Source of the DNA: Salvelinus alpinus
Taxonomy: Eukaryota > Chordata > Actinopteri > Salmoniformes > Salmonidae
DNA: 64,000 nt
Direction: 5' to 3'
NCBI RefSeq assembly: GCF_045679555.1
Contig: NC_092087.1
Coordinates: 84,241,129 to 84,305,128 of the forward strand
The first letter of the stretch is position 1, and the number at the start of each line of letters is the position of its first letter. A program made the position numbers and the translations under genes. Below are positions 38,772 to 58,689 of this stretch, one piece after another. The notes below the pieces were generated by a model. That model was not told where the DNA came from and searched no databases. It saw nothing but the letters and a program-made list of their open reading frames with translations.

Positions 38772-38877
38772 CCTAGCAGTCAAATCCACACTGTCATTAG
38801 TAAAGTCAGGATAGAGTGGTGACATAAGGTATAGCACTGACAAGCTGTCACTGGGGAAATAAAGGCTATCTTAGATA

Positions 38878-38883
38878 GCAGAG

Positions 38884-38946
<63 letters not shown>

Positions 38947-39330
38947 GAGGGAGAGAGAGAGAGAGATAAGAGGATGGGATAGAGAGGAGTGAGGGAAGAG
39001 AGAGAGGAGGGGGGGATGAGAGATAGAGAGAGAGCGAGAGAGAGGCAGGGGTAGAAAGAAACAGAGGGAGAGAGGAGTGAGGGAGAGAGAGAGATGAGAG
39101 GGAGGGATAGAGAGAGAGGTTAGAGAGAGAGGAGGGGGGATGAGAGATAGAGAGAGAGCGAGAGAGAGAGGCAGGGGTAGAAAGAAACAGAGGGAGAGAG
39201 GAGTGAGGGAGAGAGAGAGAGAGGGAGGGATAGAGAGGAGGGAGAGAGGAGTGAGGGAGAGAGAGAGAGAGGCAGGGGTAGAAAGAAACAGAGGGAGAGA
39301 GAGAGAGGAGTGAGGGAGACAGAGGTGAAA
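38878..39330. repeat. GA-rich tract with duplicated segments of about 120 bp
   Basis: A GA dinucleotide run (38880-38970) is followed by repeated blocks containing gaggcaggggtagaaagaaa (39040, 39168, 39269) and gaggggggatgagagataga (39007 and 39130). Confidence 0.9.
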
Positions 39331-39416
39331 GATGACAACACTGAATGAAAAATGATTCAGATCAACTTTAATGTGCTATTCTATGAAGACAGTTAATTTA
39401 TTTATTTATTCATCAT

Positions 39417-39739
39417 TTATTTATGTAACCTTTATTTCACTAGGCAAGTCAGTTAAGAACAAATTCTTATTTACAATGACGGCCTACACCCTGGCCAAAC
39501 CCGGACGACGCTGGGCCAACTGTGCACCGCCCTATGGGACTCCCAATCACGGCCGGTTGTGATACAGCCTGGAATATAGTTAGAACCAGGGTCTGTAGTG
39601 ACTCCTCTACCACTGAGATGCAGTGCCTCAGACCGCTGAACCAGGGTCTGTAGTGACTCCTCTACCACTGAGATGCAGTGCCTCAGACCGCTGAACCAGG
39701 GTCTGTAGTGACTCCTCTACCACTGAGATGCAGTGCCTC
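39417..39739 (-). repeat. Salmonid tRNA-derived SINE, left part, with expanded head
   Basis: On the minus strand this is a SINE whose tail (tttatgtaacctttatttca and aagaacaaattcttatttac) and core (cggacgacgctgggccaact) lie at 39417-39580. The tRNA-like head follows, with the B-box-like gaaccagggtc. The head is tandemly repeated with a period of 55 bp (gtctgtagtg at 39591, 39646 and 39701). The array continues at 43341 after the LTR element. Confidence 0.85.
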
Positions 39740-40173
39740 TGTCACGATCGTCCTGAGGATAATGAGTGGACCAAGGCGCAGCGTGTGAAAAATACATTCT
39801 CTTTTATTAGAGATGAGTGAAACACGAAAACGAACACTTAAAACAAAACTAAACAAAACAACAAACGACCGTGAAGCTACAAACGTAAGTGCAATACAAA
39901 AGCTACAAACGTTCTACATAGACAATTACCCACAAAACCCAATGCCTATGGCTGCCTTAAATATGGCTCTCAATCAGAGACAATGAACCACAGCTGCCTC
40001 TAATTGAGAACCAATCTAGGCAGCCATAGACATACAAACACCTAGACAAGACACTGACCCATTTAACATACAAAACCCCTAGACAATCCAAAAACACATA
40101 CATTCCCCATGTCACACCCTGACCTAACTAAAATAATAAAGAAAACAAAGATAACTAAGGCCAGGGCGTGACA
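39740..40173 (-). repeat. LTR (3' LTR in element orientation)
   Basis: Starts tgtcacgatcgtcctgagga and ends ccagggcgtgaca on the plus strand. It matches the other LTR except at about four positions, among them gacaagacactg versus gacaagtaactg. Confidence 0.93.
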
Positions 40174-40254
40174 GTACCCCCCCCCCCCCCCCCAAAGGTG
40201 CGGACTCCGGCCGCAAAACCTGACACAGAAGGGGAGGGTCAGGGGTGGGCCTTC

Positions 40255-42771
40255 TTATGGCGGCGGCTCGGGTGCGGGACGTGGCCCCCACTCCACCATT
40301 GTCAATACCCGCTTTGGTGGCTCTGGTAGATCCTGGCTGACTGGCGGCTCTTTAAGATCCTGGCTGGTTGGCGGCTCTGGCAGATCCTGGCTGACTGGCG
40401 GCTCTGGCAGATTCTGGCTGATTGGCGGCTCTGGCAGATCCTGGCTGATTGGCGGTTCTGGCAGATCCTGGCTGATTGGCGGCTCTGGCAGATCCTGGCT
40501 GACTGGCGGCTCTGGCAGATCCAGGCTGACTGGCGGCTCTGGCAGATCCTGGCTGACTGGCGGCTCTGGCAGATCCTGGCTGGCTGGCGGCTCTGGCAGA
40601 TCCTGGCTGATTGGCGGCTCTGGCAGATCCTGGCTGATTGGCGGTTCTGGCAGATCCTGGCTGATTGGCGGCTCTGGCAGATCCTGGCTGACTGGCGGCT
40701 CTGGCAGATCCTGGCTGACTGGCGGCTCTGGCAGATCCTGGCTGGCTGGCGGCTCTGGCTGGTCATGGCTGGATGACGGCTCTGGCCGATCCTGGCTGAT
40801 TGGCGGCTCTGGCAGATCATGGCTGGCTGACGGCTCTGGCTGGTCATGGCTGGCTGACGGCTCTGGCTGGTCATGGCTGGCTGACGGCTCTGGCAGATCA
40901 TGGCTGGCGGAAGGCTCTGGCTGCTCATGGCTGGCGGATGGCTCTGGCTGCTCATGGCTGGATGACGGCTCTGGCTGCTCATGGCTGGATGACGGCTCTG
41001 GCTGCTCATGGCTGGATGACGGCTCTGGCTGGTCATGGCTGGATGACGGCTCTGGCTGGTCATGGCTGGATGACGGCTCTGGCTGGTCATGGCTGGATGA
41101 CGGCTCTGGCTGGTCATGGCTGGATGACGGCTCTGGCTGCTCATGGCTGGATGACGGCTCTGGCTGGTCATGGCTGGATGACGGCTCTGGCTGGTCATGG
41201 CTGGATGACGGCTCTGGCTGGTCATGGCTGGATGACGGCTCTGGCTGGTCATGGCTGGATGACGGCTCTGGCTGGTCATGGCTGGATGACGGCTCTGGCT
41301 GGTCATGACTGGATGACGGCTCTGGCTGCTCATGGCTGGCTGGCGACTCTGGCTGCTCATGGCTGGCTGGCGACTCTGGCTGCTCATGGCTGGCTGGCGA
41401 CTCTGGCTGCTCATGGCTGGCTGGCGGCTCTGGCTGCTCATGGCTGGCTGACGGCTCTGGCTGCTCCTGTCTGGCGGAAGGCTCTGGCTGCTCCTGTCTG
41501 GCGGAAGGCTCTGGCTGCTCCTGTCTGGCGGAAGGCTCTGGCTGCTCCTGTCTGGCGGAAGGCTCTAGCGGCTCCTGTCTGGCGGACGGCTCTAGCGGCT
41601 CCTGTCTGGCGGACGGCTCTGAAGGCTTAGGACAGACGGGCGGCTTTGAAGGCTCAGGACAGACGGGCGGCTTTGAAGGCTCAGTACAGACGGGCGGCTT
41701 TGAAGGCTCAGGACAGACGGGCGGCTTTGAAGGCTCAGGACAGACGGGCGGCTTTGAAGGCTCAGGACAGACGGGCAGTTCAGGCGGCGCTTGGCAGACG
41801 AACAGCTCAGACGGCGTTGGGCAGACGGGCAGTTCAGGCGCCGCTGGGCAGACGGCAGACTCTGGCCGGCTGAGGCGCACTGTAGGCCTGGTGCGTGGTG
41901 CCGGAACTGGTGGTACCGGGCTGGGGACACGCACCTGAAGGCTAGTGCGGGGAGAAGGAACAGGGCATACTGGACCCTGGAGACGTACATTAGGCCTAGT
42001 GCGTGGTGCCGGCACTGGTGGTACCGGGCTGGGGACACGCATCTCAGGGCTAGTGCGGGGAGCAGCAACAGGACGCACAGGACTCTGGAGACGCACAGGA
42101 GGCTTGGTGCGTGGTGCCGGAACTGGTGGTACCGGGCTGGAGACACGCACCATAGGGCGAGTGCGTGGAGGAGGAACAGGGCTCTGGAGACACACTGGAA
42201 GCCTGGTGCGTGGTGTAGGCACTGGTGGTACTGGGCTGGGGCGGGGAGGTGGCGCCGGAAATACCGGACCGTGCAGGCATACTGGCTCCCTTGAGCACTG
42301 AGCCTGCCCAACCTTACCTGGTTGTATGCTCCCCGTAGCCCGACCAGTGCGGGGAGGTGGAATAACCCGCACTGGGCTGTGTAGGCGAACCGGGGACACC
42401 ATGCTTAAGGCTGGTGCCATGTATGCCGGCCCGAGGAGACGCACTGGAGGCCAGATGCATTGGGCCGGCTTCATGACATCCGGCTCAATACTCAATCTAG
42501 CCCTGCCAGTGCGGGGAGGTGGAATAACCTGCACCGGGCTATGCACACGTACAGGAGACACTGTGCGCTCTACCGCATAACACGGTGTCTGCCCGAACTT
42601 TCGCGCTCCACGCTCGGGGAGTTGGCGCAGGTCTCCTACCTGACTTCGCCACACTCCCTTGTAGCCCCCCCCCAAGAAATGTTTGGGTTTTACTCTCGGG
42701 CTTCCAGCCTTGCTTCCGTGCTGCCTCCTCATATCGCCTCCTCTCGGCTTTAGCTGCCTCCAGCTCTTCAT
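40255..42771 (-). CDS. Proline-rich repeat ORF inside the LTR element (838 codons)
   Basis: One stop-free frame starts at MKSWRQLKPRGG and ends EWGPRPAPEPPP. The C-terminal two-thirds consist of 9-residue (27-bp) repeats in successive blocks: EPSKPPVCP (about 41625-41770), QPEPSARQE (about 41440-41600), QPEPSSSHD and relatives (about 40760-41440) and LPEPPVSQD (about 40310-40760). The N-terminal third has longer degenerate Pro-Arg-Val units (SPVPPVPAPRT). No enzymatic domain is visible. The ORF shares the segment FLGGG with the upstream ORF at 42539-42964 across a C9 run (42665-42673), which suggests a single frame split by a homopolymer indel. Function unknown: a structural Gag-like role, or drift of a captured gene, are both guesses. 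Confidence 0.6.
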   Translation of the reverse strand: MKSWRQLKPRGGDMRRQHGSKAGSPRVKPKHFLGGGYKGVWRSQVGDLRQLPERGARKFGQTPCYAVERTVSPVRVHSPVQVIPPPRTGRARLSIEPDVMKPAQCIWPPVRLLGPAYMAPALSMVSPVRLHSPVRVIPPPRTGRATGSIQPGKVGQAQCSREPVCLHGPVFPAPPPRPSPVPPVPTPRTRLPVCLQSPVPPPRTRPMVRVSSPVPPVPAPRTKPPVRLQSPVRPVAAPRTSPEMRVPSPVPPVPAPRTRPNVRLQGPVCPVPSPRTSLQVRVPSPVPPVPAPRTRPTVRLSRPESAVCPAAPELPVCPTPSELFVCQAPPELPVCPEPSKPPVCPEPSKPPVCPEPSKPPVCTEPSKPPVCPEPSKPPVCPKPSEPSARQEPLEPSARQEPLEPSARQEQPEPSARQEQPEPSARQEQPEPSARQEQPEPSASHEQPEPPASHEQPESPASHEQPESPASHEQPESPASHEQPEPSSSHDQPEPSSSHDQPEPSSSHDQPEPSSSHDQPEPSSSHDQPEPSSSHDQPEPSSSHEQPEPSSSHDQPEPSSSHDQPEPSSSHDQPEPSSSHDQPEPSSSHEQPEPSSSHEQPEPSSSHEQPEPSASHEQPEPSASHDLPEPSASHDQPEPSASHDQPEPSASHDLPEPPISQDRPEPSSSHDQPEPPASQDLPEPPVSQDLPEPPVSQDLPEPPISQDLPEPPISQDLPEPPISQDLPEPPASQDLPEPPVSQDLPEPPVSLDLPEPPVSQDLPEPPISQDLPEPPISQDLPEPPISQNLPEPPVSQDLPEPPTSQDLKEPPVSQDLPEPPKRVLTMVEWGPRPAPEPPP

Positions 42772-42964
42772 GAGGGAGGCGATATTCTCCCAGTTGAGTC
42801 CAAGGTCCCTTACCTTCCAGTATCTCCTCCCAAGTCCAAGAATCCTTTATGCGCTGCTCCTGCTGCTGCTTAACACGCTGCTTGGTCCCGTTCTGGTGGG
42901 TAATTCTGTCACGATCGTCCTGAGGATAATGAGTGGACCAAGGCGCAGCGTGTGAAAAATACAT
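42674..42964 (-). CDS. Upstream part of the LTR-element ORF (charged segment)
   Basis: This minus-strand frame starts inside the 5' LTR (MYFSHAAPW) and runs into the internal region. Its residues include QRVKQQQEQRIKDSWTWEEI and HEELEAAKAERRRYEEAARK, which look like a short Trp-containing motif followed by a charged helix. At the C9 run near 42670 the likely coding continuation shifts to the 838-codon frame. Beyond 42665 this frame appears non-coding. The real start codon is uncertain, because the first codons lie in the LTR. Confidence 0.5.
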
Positions 42965-43340
42965 TCTCTTTTATTAGAGATGAGTGAAACACGAAAACGA
43001 ACACTTAAAACAAAACTAAACAAAACAACAAACGACCGTGAAGCTACAAACGTAAGTGCAATACAAAAGCTACAAACGTTCTACATAGACAATTACCCAC
43101 AAAACCCAATGCCTATGGCTGCCTTAAATATGGCTCTCAATCAGAGACAATGAACCACAGCTGCCTCTAATTGAGAACCAATCTAGGCAGCCATAGACAT
43201 ACAAACACCTAGACAAGTAACTGACCCATTTAACATACAAAACCCCTAGACAATCCAGAAACACATACATTCCCCATGTCACAACCTGACCTAACTAAAA
43301 TAATAAAGAAAACAAAGATAACTAAGGCCAGGGCGTGACA
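42907..43340 (-). repeat. LTR (5' LTR in element orientation)
   Basis: Same length (434 bp) and ends as the copy at 39740. In element orientation it begins tgtcacgccctggcc and would carry the promoter. Confidence 0.93.
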
Positions 43341-43575
43341 GCCTCAGACCGCTGAACCAGGGTCTGTAGTGACTCCTCTACCACTGAGATGCAGTGCCTC
43401 AGACCGCTGAACCAGGGTCTGTAGTGACTCCTCTAGCGCTGAGATGCAGTGCCTCAGACCGCTGAACCAGGGTCTGTAGTGACTCCTCTAGCGCTGAGAT
43501 GCAGTGCCTCAGACCGCTGAACCAGGGTCTGTAGTGACTCCTCTAGCGCTGAGATGCAGTGCCTCAGACCGCTCG
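43341..43575 (-). repeat. Right part of the SINE with expanded tRNA-like head
   Basis: Four further 55-bp units (gtctgtagtg at 43366, 43421, 43476 and 43531) are followed by cagaccgctcgggagc, the normal outer end of the SINE. A change from ctaccac to ctagcgc separates the outer units from the inner ones. Confidence 0.85.
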
Positions 43576-43619
43576 GGAGCCCTGAGTTAAAGAGGTAAAT
43601 GTTATAACTGGCACAAAAA

Positions 43620-44025
43620 TACGAACGCATAGACTCCAAGAGTCTACTTGGCAGACAGGGACGAAGAAGAAAGTGAAGAACATATGATAAAGAAGATGGT
43701 AAATGAGCTCTGATGGAGGTTTAGTGTACAGCTGAACTACTCTGACAGAGAGTAGTACACTGCAGACTTGTCTTAGTAGTGGATGTGTACTTTAGGGAGG
43801 GGTGGAGGGATGGAGGGAGGGAGTCATCGAGAGAGGAGAGAACGGGAGGATGAGTTATCATCAGCGAGGAGGGAGAGAAGACAGGGAGGGAGGTGGAGGC
43901 AAGCAATCTACGTTTAGGAGAGAGAGAGGCTGAGTAAAGTTTCTTACCCCGTTACAACATTTTCCTCGCGCACAGCTGGTCCTCAACACCAATACATTCG
44001 CGAGCATCGCCAGCAGGAACTCAAG
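43620..44025 (+). other. c1qtnf1: Likely promoter and non-coding exon 1 of c1qtnf1
   Basis: The last part (43930-44025) ends in aggaactcaag followed by gtaagt at 44026, a strong splice donor, and the next acceptor downstream on this strand that makes sense is at 48775. No ATG-led frame is needed, since coding starts in the next exon. Upstream (43790-43930) is purine-rich without a clear TATA box. The exon start is unknown. Confidence 0.5.
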
Positions 44026-45130
44026 GTAAGTGAATCAGGACTTTGTCAAATGGAAACTGTATAATGACATTGTTATATCTATTGCTGACAAGTCAACTAA
44101 TTGTTTCCATGAATGCACGCGGATGCAGAACACGTCTTTCTGCCGCTTGCTTCCCCATTGAATGTATTTTATTCCCCCGTTGGAAATAAGTTACTCGCAA
44201 CAGAAGCCAACTCAGCAGTGTTCTGTGCATTTGCGCCTGAATGGGAACTAGAATAATATTTTCGAAGATGCACGTTGCTACAAGTAGTTATTTTCTTCGG
44301 CTTTTTGTATAAGGATGTGTTCCATATAAATGTAAGCTGTGCGTCTGTAGACGTGGCTGCTATAATGAATCCATTCTGACAGAAAGACTACCGGGTACTG
44401 TAGGCGTTCTCTCTCTCTGGGTCAATTCTACAATGTTGACAGAATAACACATACAATGCACATACGAACAACATATTCAGTAGGCTATACAAATATTTGC
44501 ATACAACACGGTACATTTGCATTTGATGTAAAAAAAAATATATGTATATTATTTGTTGTCTTTTGAACTTGGCTGAACTGTAGCCTAAGTAGGCTATAGT
44601 CAAGCTACTGACCTATAACGTATTAAGTTATTTATAACTGATTACTTTAAAGTATGATGACAGATGCCAAAGACATTTAAAAGGTCAATCTGCGATTCCA
44701 ACAACAACAAAGCAGGGGCCCGGCCACTGTTTTGCAAAAACAGCTTTAAAAGAAATGTGTGGTGGATAATGAGATCTTGAACTATTGGGTTCTTCAATGA
44801 CTGACAGTCTCAATCACCTGGACTCATTTTCTCTCTCTGTTTCTAATACTGTAAAATAAAAATGTGAACTCTGTCAGTACTGTTATTTTGGTACTAGTGT
44901 TACTGTTGATCAATATTGGCACGCCATCGTGCCCAGCAGGGAATGATCAAACTGTAAAACGTAGGTTATCTCATAACTTCCCACAGAGGGAAACTAAAGC
45001 TTCCTCCCTTCTTTCTCGTCATCCTTTCATCCATCCATCATTCTCACCATTGATCCGTCTTTTTAAAGATTGTTAACATTCCAGGAGTTGTGTAAAACAC
45101 CAGGGATTTCCTCTTTGGCCCTATCGCTCT
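44026..45130. other. First part of c1qtnf1 intron 1, few repeats
   Basis: Mostly unique AT-rich sequence, with no coding potential that I can support. Confidence 0.35.
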
Positions 45131-45131
45131 G

Positions 45132-45290
<159 letters not shown>

Positions 45291-46317
45291 GTGCTTGCAC
45301 ACGGACACGCGCACGCACATACATACAGTAAATGCACATGCTTGCATGCACACATACTCCCCTACACACATACACACTCATCCATTCTCGCTCTCTCTCT
45401 CTCCCTTCCTCTAATCCATCCTCTACAGTGTTGTCCAACTCTAAACTCTCAACATGTGTCTCTCTCAACCCCCGAGCCAAACCCTTCTCTAAATACTGTG
45501 GACTCAAACTGGTCGTAAATGTCAGTAGTGAAATCCAAGTGGGTTTCTCACCTCTCCTCTCCTCAAGCAGGAAGTACCAGGTTTATTCAGGTAACGGTTT
45601 GTGATGCTACTTAGTGTTCATGTCTCACTGATACCTCCTGATGTGACCAGATCATTCAGACACCAAGGAAGTGAGAAAACTTAGCCTGCCTCTGATGTTC
45701 TCACTAGACGGCCAAGCTGCAAAGTCTATATTGTCTATATAGTAAAAAGGTATGGGAACAGGTTAGCAGTGTGGTTAGGGTTAGGTTTCAAATCAGATTT
45801 TAAGAAGATGAATTGTAGAGCTAGGCAAGGCTTCTGACTTTGCATCTTGACCAGACAGGGACAACTCTAATGTGGGCTGAGTTTACTATTAGAACCCATA
45901 ACTCTCTTACATGGACAATACGTTCTCCTATAAGCTTCAGTCTCGATTACTCCTGCAGTTCAGGGACTTCAAGATATTTAACCTGCTTTAGTTAAAGCCA
46001 AGGAACTCACTGGTACTGGAAAAATGCTTGTGAACTTTTTTATTTGATCAGATTAGAAGTTAAATGCACAAAGACTCAAGTATTTAGAGTTATGGAAAGC
46101 TGCGTCTCGTCTAGAATTAACCGGTCTCTTCTCTCTTTCTCTCTCTCTGACTCTCTGACTCTCTCACTCTCTCCCTTCCCCCCTTCTCTTTCCACCAACC
46201 CTGCTCCCTCTCTCTACCTCCCTGACCAATGATGTAACACACAAAGTGATTGGCTGTCTAGGACCTCCAGTGTGTCAACCCAGGCCTGATGCCAGAATCA
46301 AATTAGAGAGTGTGAGA

Positions 46318-46356
<39 letters not shown>

Positions 46357-46380
46357 TGAGTGAGTGAGTGAGTGAGTGAG
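46318..46380. repeat. GA and GAGT simple repeats bordering the 40-bp array
   Basis: A (GA)n run followed by gagtgagtgagtgagtgag leads directly into the minisatellite. Confidence 0.9.
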
Positions 46381-48455
46381 TACAGAGGGGATGTGGTAAT
46401 ACAGTGGTAATGTTTACATGTACAGAGTGGATGTGGTAATACGGTGGTAATGTTTACATGTACAGAGTGGATGTGGTAATATAGTGGTAATGTTTATATG
46501 TACAGAGGGGATGTGGTAATACGGTGGTAATGTTTACATGTACAGAGGGGATGTGGTAATACAGTGGTAATGTTTATAAGTACAGAGTGGATGTGGTAAT
46601 ACGGTGGTAATGTTTACATGTACAGAGTGGATGTGGTAATACGGTGGTAATGTTTACATGTACAGAGGGGATGTGGTAATACAGTGGTAATGTTTACATG
46701 TACAGAGTGGATGTGGTAATACGGTGGTAATGTTTACATGTACAGAGGGGATGTGGTAATACGGTGGTAATGTTTACATGTACAGAGTGGATGTGGTAAT
46801 ACAGTGGTAATGTTTACATGTACAGAGTGGATGTGGTAATACGGTGGTAATGTTTACATGTACAGAGGGGATGTGGTAATACAGTGGTAATGTTTACATG
46901 TACAGAGGGGATGTGGTAATACGGTGGTAATGTTTACATGTACAGAGTGGATGTGGTAATACAGTGGTAATGTTTACATGTACAGAGTGGATGTGGTAAT
47001 ACAGTGGTAATGTTTATATGCACAGAGTGGATGTGGTAATACGGTGGTAATGTTTACATGTACAGAGGGGATGTGGTAATACAGTGGTAATGTTTACATG
47101 TACAGAGTGGATGTGGTAATACAGTGGTAATGTTTACATGTACAGAGTGGATGTGGTAATACGGTGGTAATGTTTACATGTACAGAGTGGATGTGGTAAT
47201 ACAGTGGTAATGTTTATATGTACAGAGTGGATGTGGTAATACGGTGGTAATGTTTACATGTACAGAGGGGATGTGGTAATACAGTGGTAATGTTTACATG
47301 TACAGAGGGGATGTGGTAATACGGTGGTAATGTTTATATGTACAGAGTGGATGTGGTAATACGGTGGTAATGTTTACATGTACAGAGGGGATGTGGTAAT
47401 ACAGTGGTAATGTTTACATGTACAGAGTGGATGTGGTAATACAGTGGTAATGTTTACATGCACAGAGTGGATGTGGTAATACGGTGGTAATGTTTACATG
47501 TACAGAGGGGATGTGGTAATACAGTGGTAATGTTTACATGTACAGAGTGGATGTGGTAATACAGTGGTAATGTTTACATGTACAGAGTGGATGTGGTAAT
47601 ACAGTGGTAATGTTTATAAGTACAGAGTGGATGTGGTAATACTGTGGTAATGTTTACATGTACAGAGTGGATGTGGTAATACGGTGGTAATGTTTATATG
47701 TACAGAGTGGATGTGGTAATACAGTGGTAATGTTTATATGTACAGAGTGGATGTGGTAATACGGTGGTAATGTTTACATGTACAGAGGGGATGTGGTAAT
47801 ACGGTGGTAATGTTTACATGTACAGAGTGGATGTGGTAATACGGTGGTAATGTTTACATGTAGAGAGGGGATGAGGTAATACAGTGGTAATGTTTACATG
47901 TACAGAGTGGATGTGGTAATACGGTGGTAATGTTTACATGTACAGAGTGGATGTGGTAATACAGTGGTAATGTTTACACGTACAGAGTGGATGTGGTAAT
48001 ACAGTGGTAATGTTTACATGTACAGAGTGGATGTGGTAATACGGTGGTAATGTTTACATGTACAGAGTGGATGTGGTAATACGGTGGTAATGTTTATATG
48101 TACAGAGTGGATGTGGCAATACGGTGGTAATGTTTACATGTACAGAGTGGATGTGGTAATACAGTGGTAATGTTTACACGTACAGAGTGGATGTGGTAGT
48201 ATGGTGGTAATGTTTACATGTACAGAGTGGATGTGGTAATACGGTGGTAATGTTTACATGTACAGAGTGGATGTGGTAATACAGTGGTAATGTTTACATG
48301 TACAGAGTGGATGTGGTAATACGGTGGTAATGTTTACATGTACAGAGTGGATGTGGTAATAGGGTGGTAATGTTTACATGTACAGAGTGGATGTGGTAAT
48401 ACGGTGGTAATGTTTACATGTACAGAGGGGATGTGGTAATACGGTGGTAATGTTT
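46381..48455. repeat. 40-bp minisatellite in c1qtnf1 intron 1
   Basis: About 52 head-to-tail copies of tacagagtggatgtggtaat then acggtggtaatgtttacatg. Units differ only by substitutions (gagtgg/gagggg, acggtg/acagtg, tacatg/tatatg). The phase is unchanged from 46381 to 48421, i.e. 51 units of exactly 40 bp with no net insertion or deletion. Confidence 0.97.
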
Positions 48456-48504
48456 TGATGTTTAATACAGTGCAGGTGTGAGCATGAGCAGGTAGGTTGA
48501 GTGA

Positions 48505-48505
<1 letters not shown>

Positions 48506-48595
<90 letters not shown>
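48506..48595. repeat. (CA)n microsatellite
   Basis: CA run of about 90 bp in intron 1. Confidence 0.96.
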
Positions 48596-48599
<4 letters not shown>

Positions 48600-48786
48600 G
48601 AGAAGTGATCATGGCCCGTACATGAGCCAATACCAACACATCCAGCTGTCCCTGATCTCACTCATTACCTTACCTTCTCTCTCCCCACATCTCTCTCTCT
48701 CTCTCTCTCTTCTTCCCTCCCTCCCTCCCTATTTCCCTCCCTCCCTTTCGCTTTCCCTATCTCTCTCTCCCGCAGGTGTGGTCATC

Positions 48787-57530
<8,744 letters not shown>

Positions 57531-58680
57531 TCAGAGTGGAGGAAGAGGGGGAGGAAACTCTGTGTTGGATTTAGGTTGTTTTATCAAAGTTCAGTGATGG
57601 AAAAGGAGGAAAGAAGAGAGAGGGAACTTGCGCCGGTGTTGGATTTTTGATTTTGCTTGTGCCTATATAGCCCTCAGTGCTCACCAAATTCAAATGGAAT
57701 CTGGTTTGATTTTGGTTGTCCCTTTGCAGTGCCTTCAGTGCTCACCAAATGGAAACTCTGGGTTAGATTTTGTTTGTCCTTCCGTTGTGCCTAAAGCAGC
57801 CAATGATACAAATGACCTGCACACACGTTTTCCTCTGCCTTACGATGTATTCCTCTCAGGTACTTTGAATGGGGAGGATTGTGGGCAGTAATCAATGAGA
57901 TCGAGATCACTATGCAGTGTTGTGTAGTCCCAGTGAGAAAAATTGGTTGAAATTACGTAACTTTTTAACCTTTTCAACGTTTTTTCAACATATTCTTTTA
58001 CCAAAATGTATTTTCAATGTCTTTTCAGTGTCTTTTCAACATATTTTGCTCATAGGCTGGTTTTGGGACTAGACTTGAATGGACCCTGCATTGAACTGTT
58101 GCTATGGTGACCTCGAGGAAAGCTTTAAAAGTGGAAAAGGAGAAAATGCCAGCCATATCAAATGAAAATATAGAGATTGTTGAGTAAGTAATGCAAGATT
58201 GTATTGATATATATATATTAATAACTGTTATGTGTTTTTATAGAGATTTACTTTAAGCTGCAGAGCAGCTTGTAACATGTAAATATTTGTATAGATTTTT
58301 GTTACCTAAAACGTTTTGTCACTAGCCTGGGCGCCAGTTGGTCTTTGTTTTAGCTGAACTGTTAAGGTACTGTTGCTGAATGCAGTTTGAACAAGTTCTG
58401 CATCCAGGCTGGGCTTACCCTAACCCTCTACCACCAGAAACTGAAAATACCTAATTCCATTGTATCAAAACAACACATACTGTATCAGAAAAATACAAAC
58501 CAAACAATCATTTGTAAAACCCATTCTCAACCAGACCTTCTAGAACCAGTAATCCCCATTGTCAGTTGAACAGGTGAATTCTATCTTTCACCTAGAGGTT
58601 AAAGGTCAAACCCTGACCTCCTGACCCCTGCCTGTTTCCCACCGTTAGAGTATACAACCCCTCATTACTGTCAAGATTTG
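57531..58680 (+). other. Probable 3' UTR and downstream sequence of c1qtnf1
   Basis: No AATAAA was found in the first kilobase after the stop. A diverged duplication (cagtgctcaccaaattcaaa at 57676 and cagtgctcaccaaatggaaa at 57737) lies in the presumed UTR. The end of the transcript cannot be placed. Confidence 0.35.
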
Positions 58681-58689
58681 AATATGTCC

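Larger units (their letters stand above)
39740..43340 (-). mobile_element. Non-autonomous LTR retrotransposon, minus strand
   Basis: Two 434-bp direct LTRs (39740-40173 and 42907-43340) flank a 2.7-kb internal region, and the 5-bp duplication gcctc lies on both sides (39735-39739 and 43341-43345). In minus orientation a 17-G polypurine tract (40177-40193) sits just before the 3' LTR, fixing the orientation. The LTRs differ at about four positions, so insertion was recent. The internal region has no protease, reverse transcriptase, RNase H or integrase. No canonical TGG-initiated primer-binding site was seen after the 5' LTR. It must rely on enzymes supplied by another element. Confidence 0.92.

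Noticed and set aside
40800-41630. Plus-strand 276-codon ORF (ALAGHGWMT repeat) and a second minus-strand frame
   Set aside because: They are shadows of the 27-bp repeats in the proline-rich ORF; the LTR polypurine tract and repeat structure favour the 838-codon minus frame.
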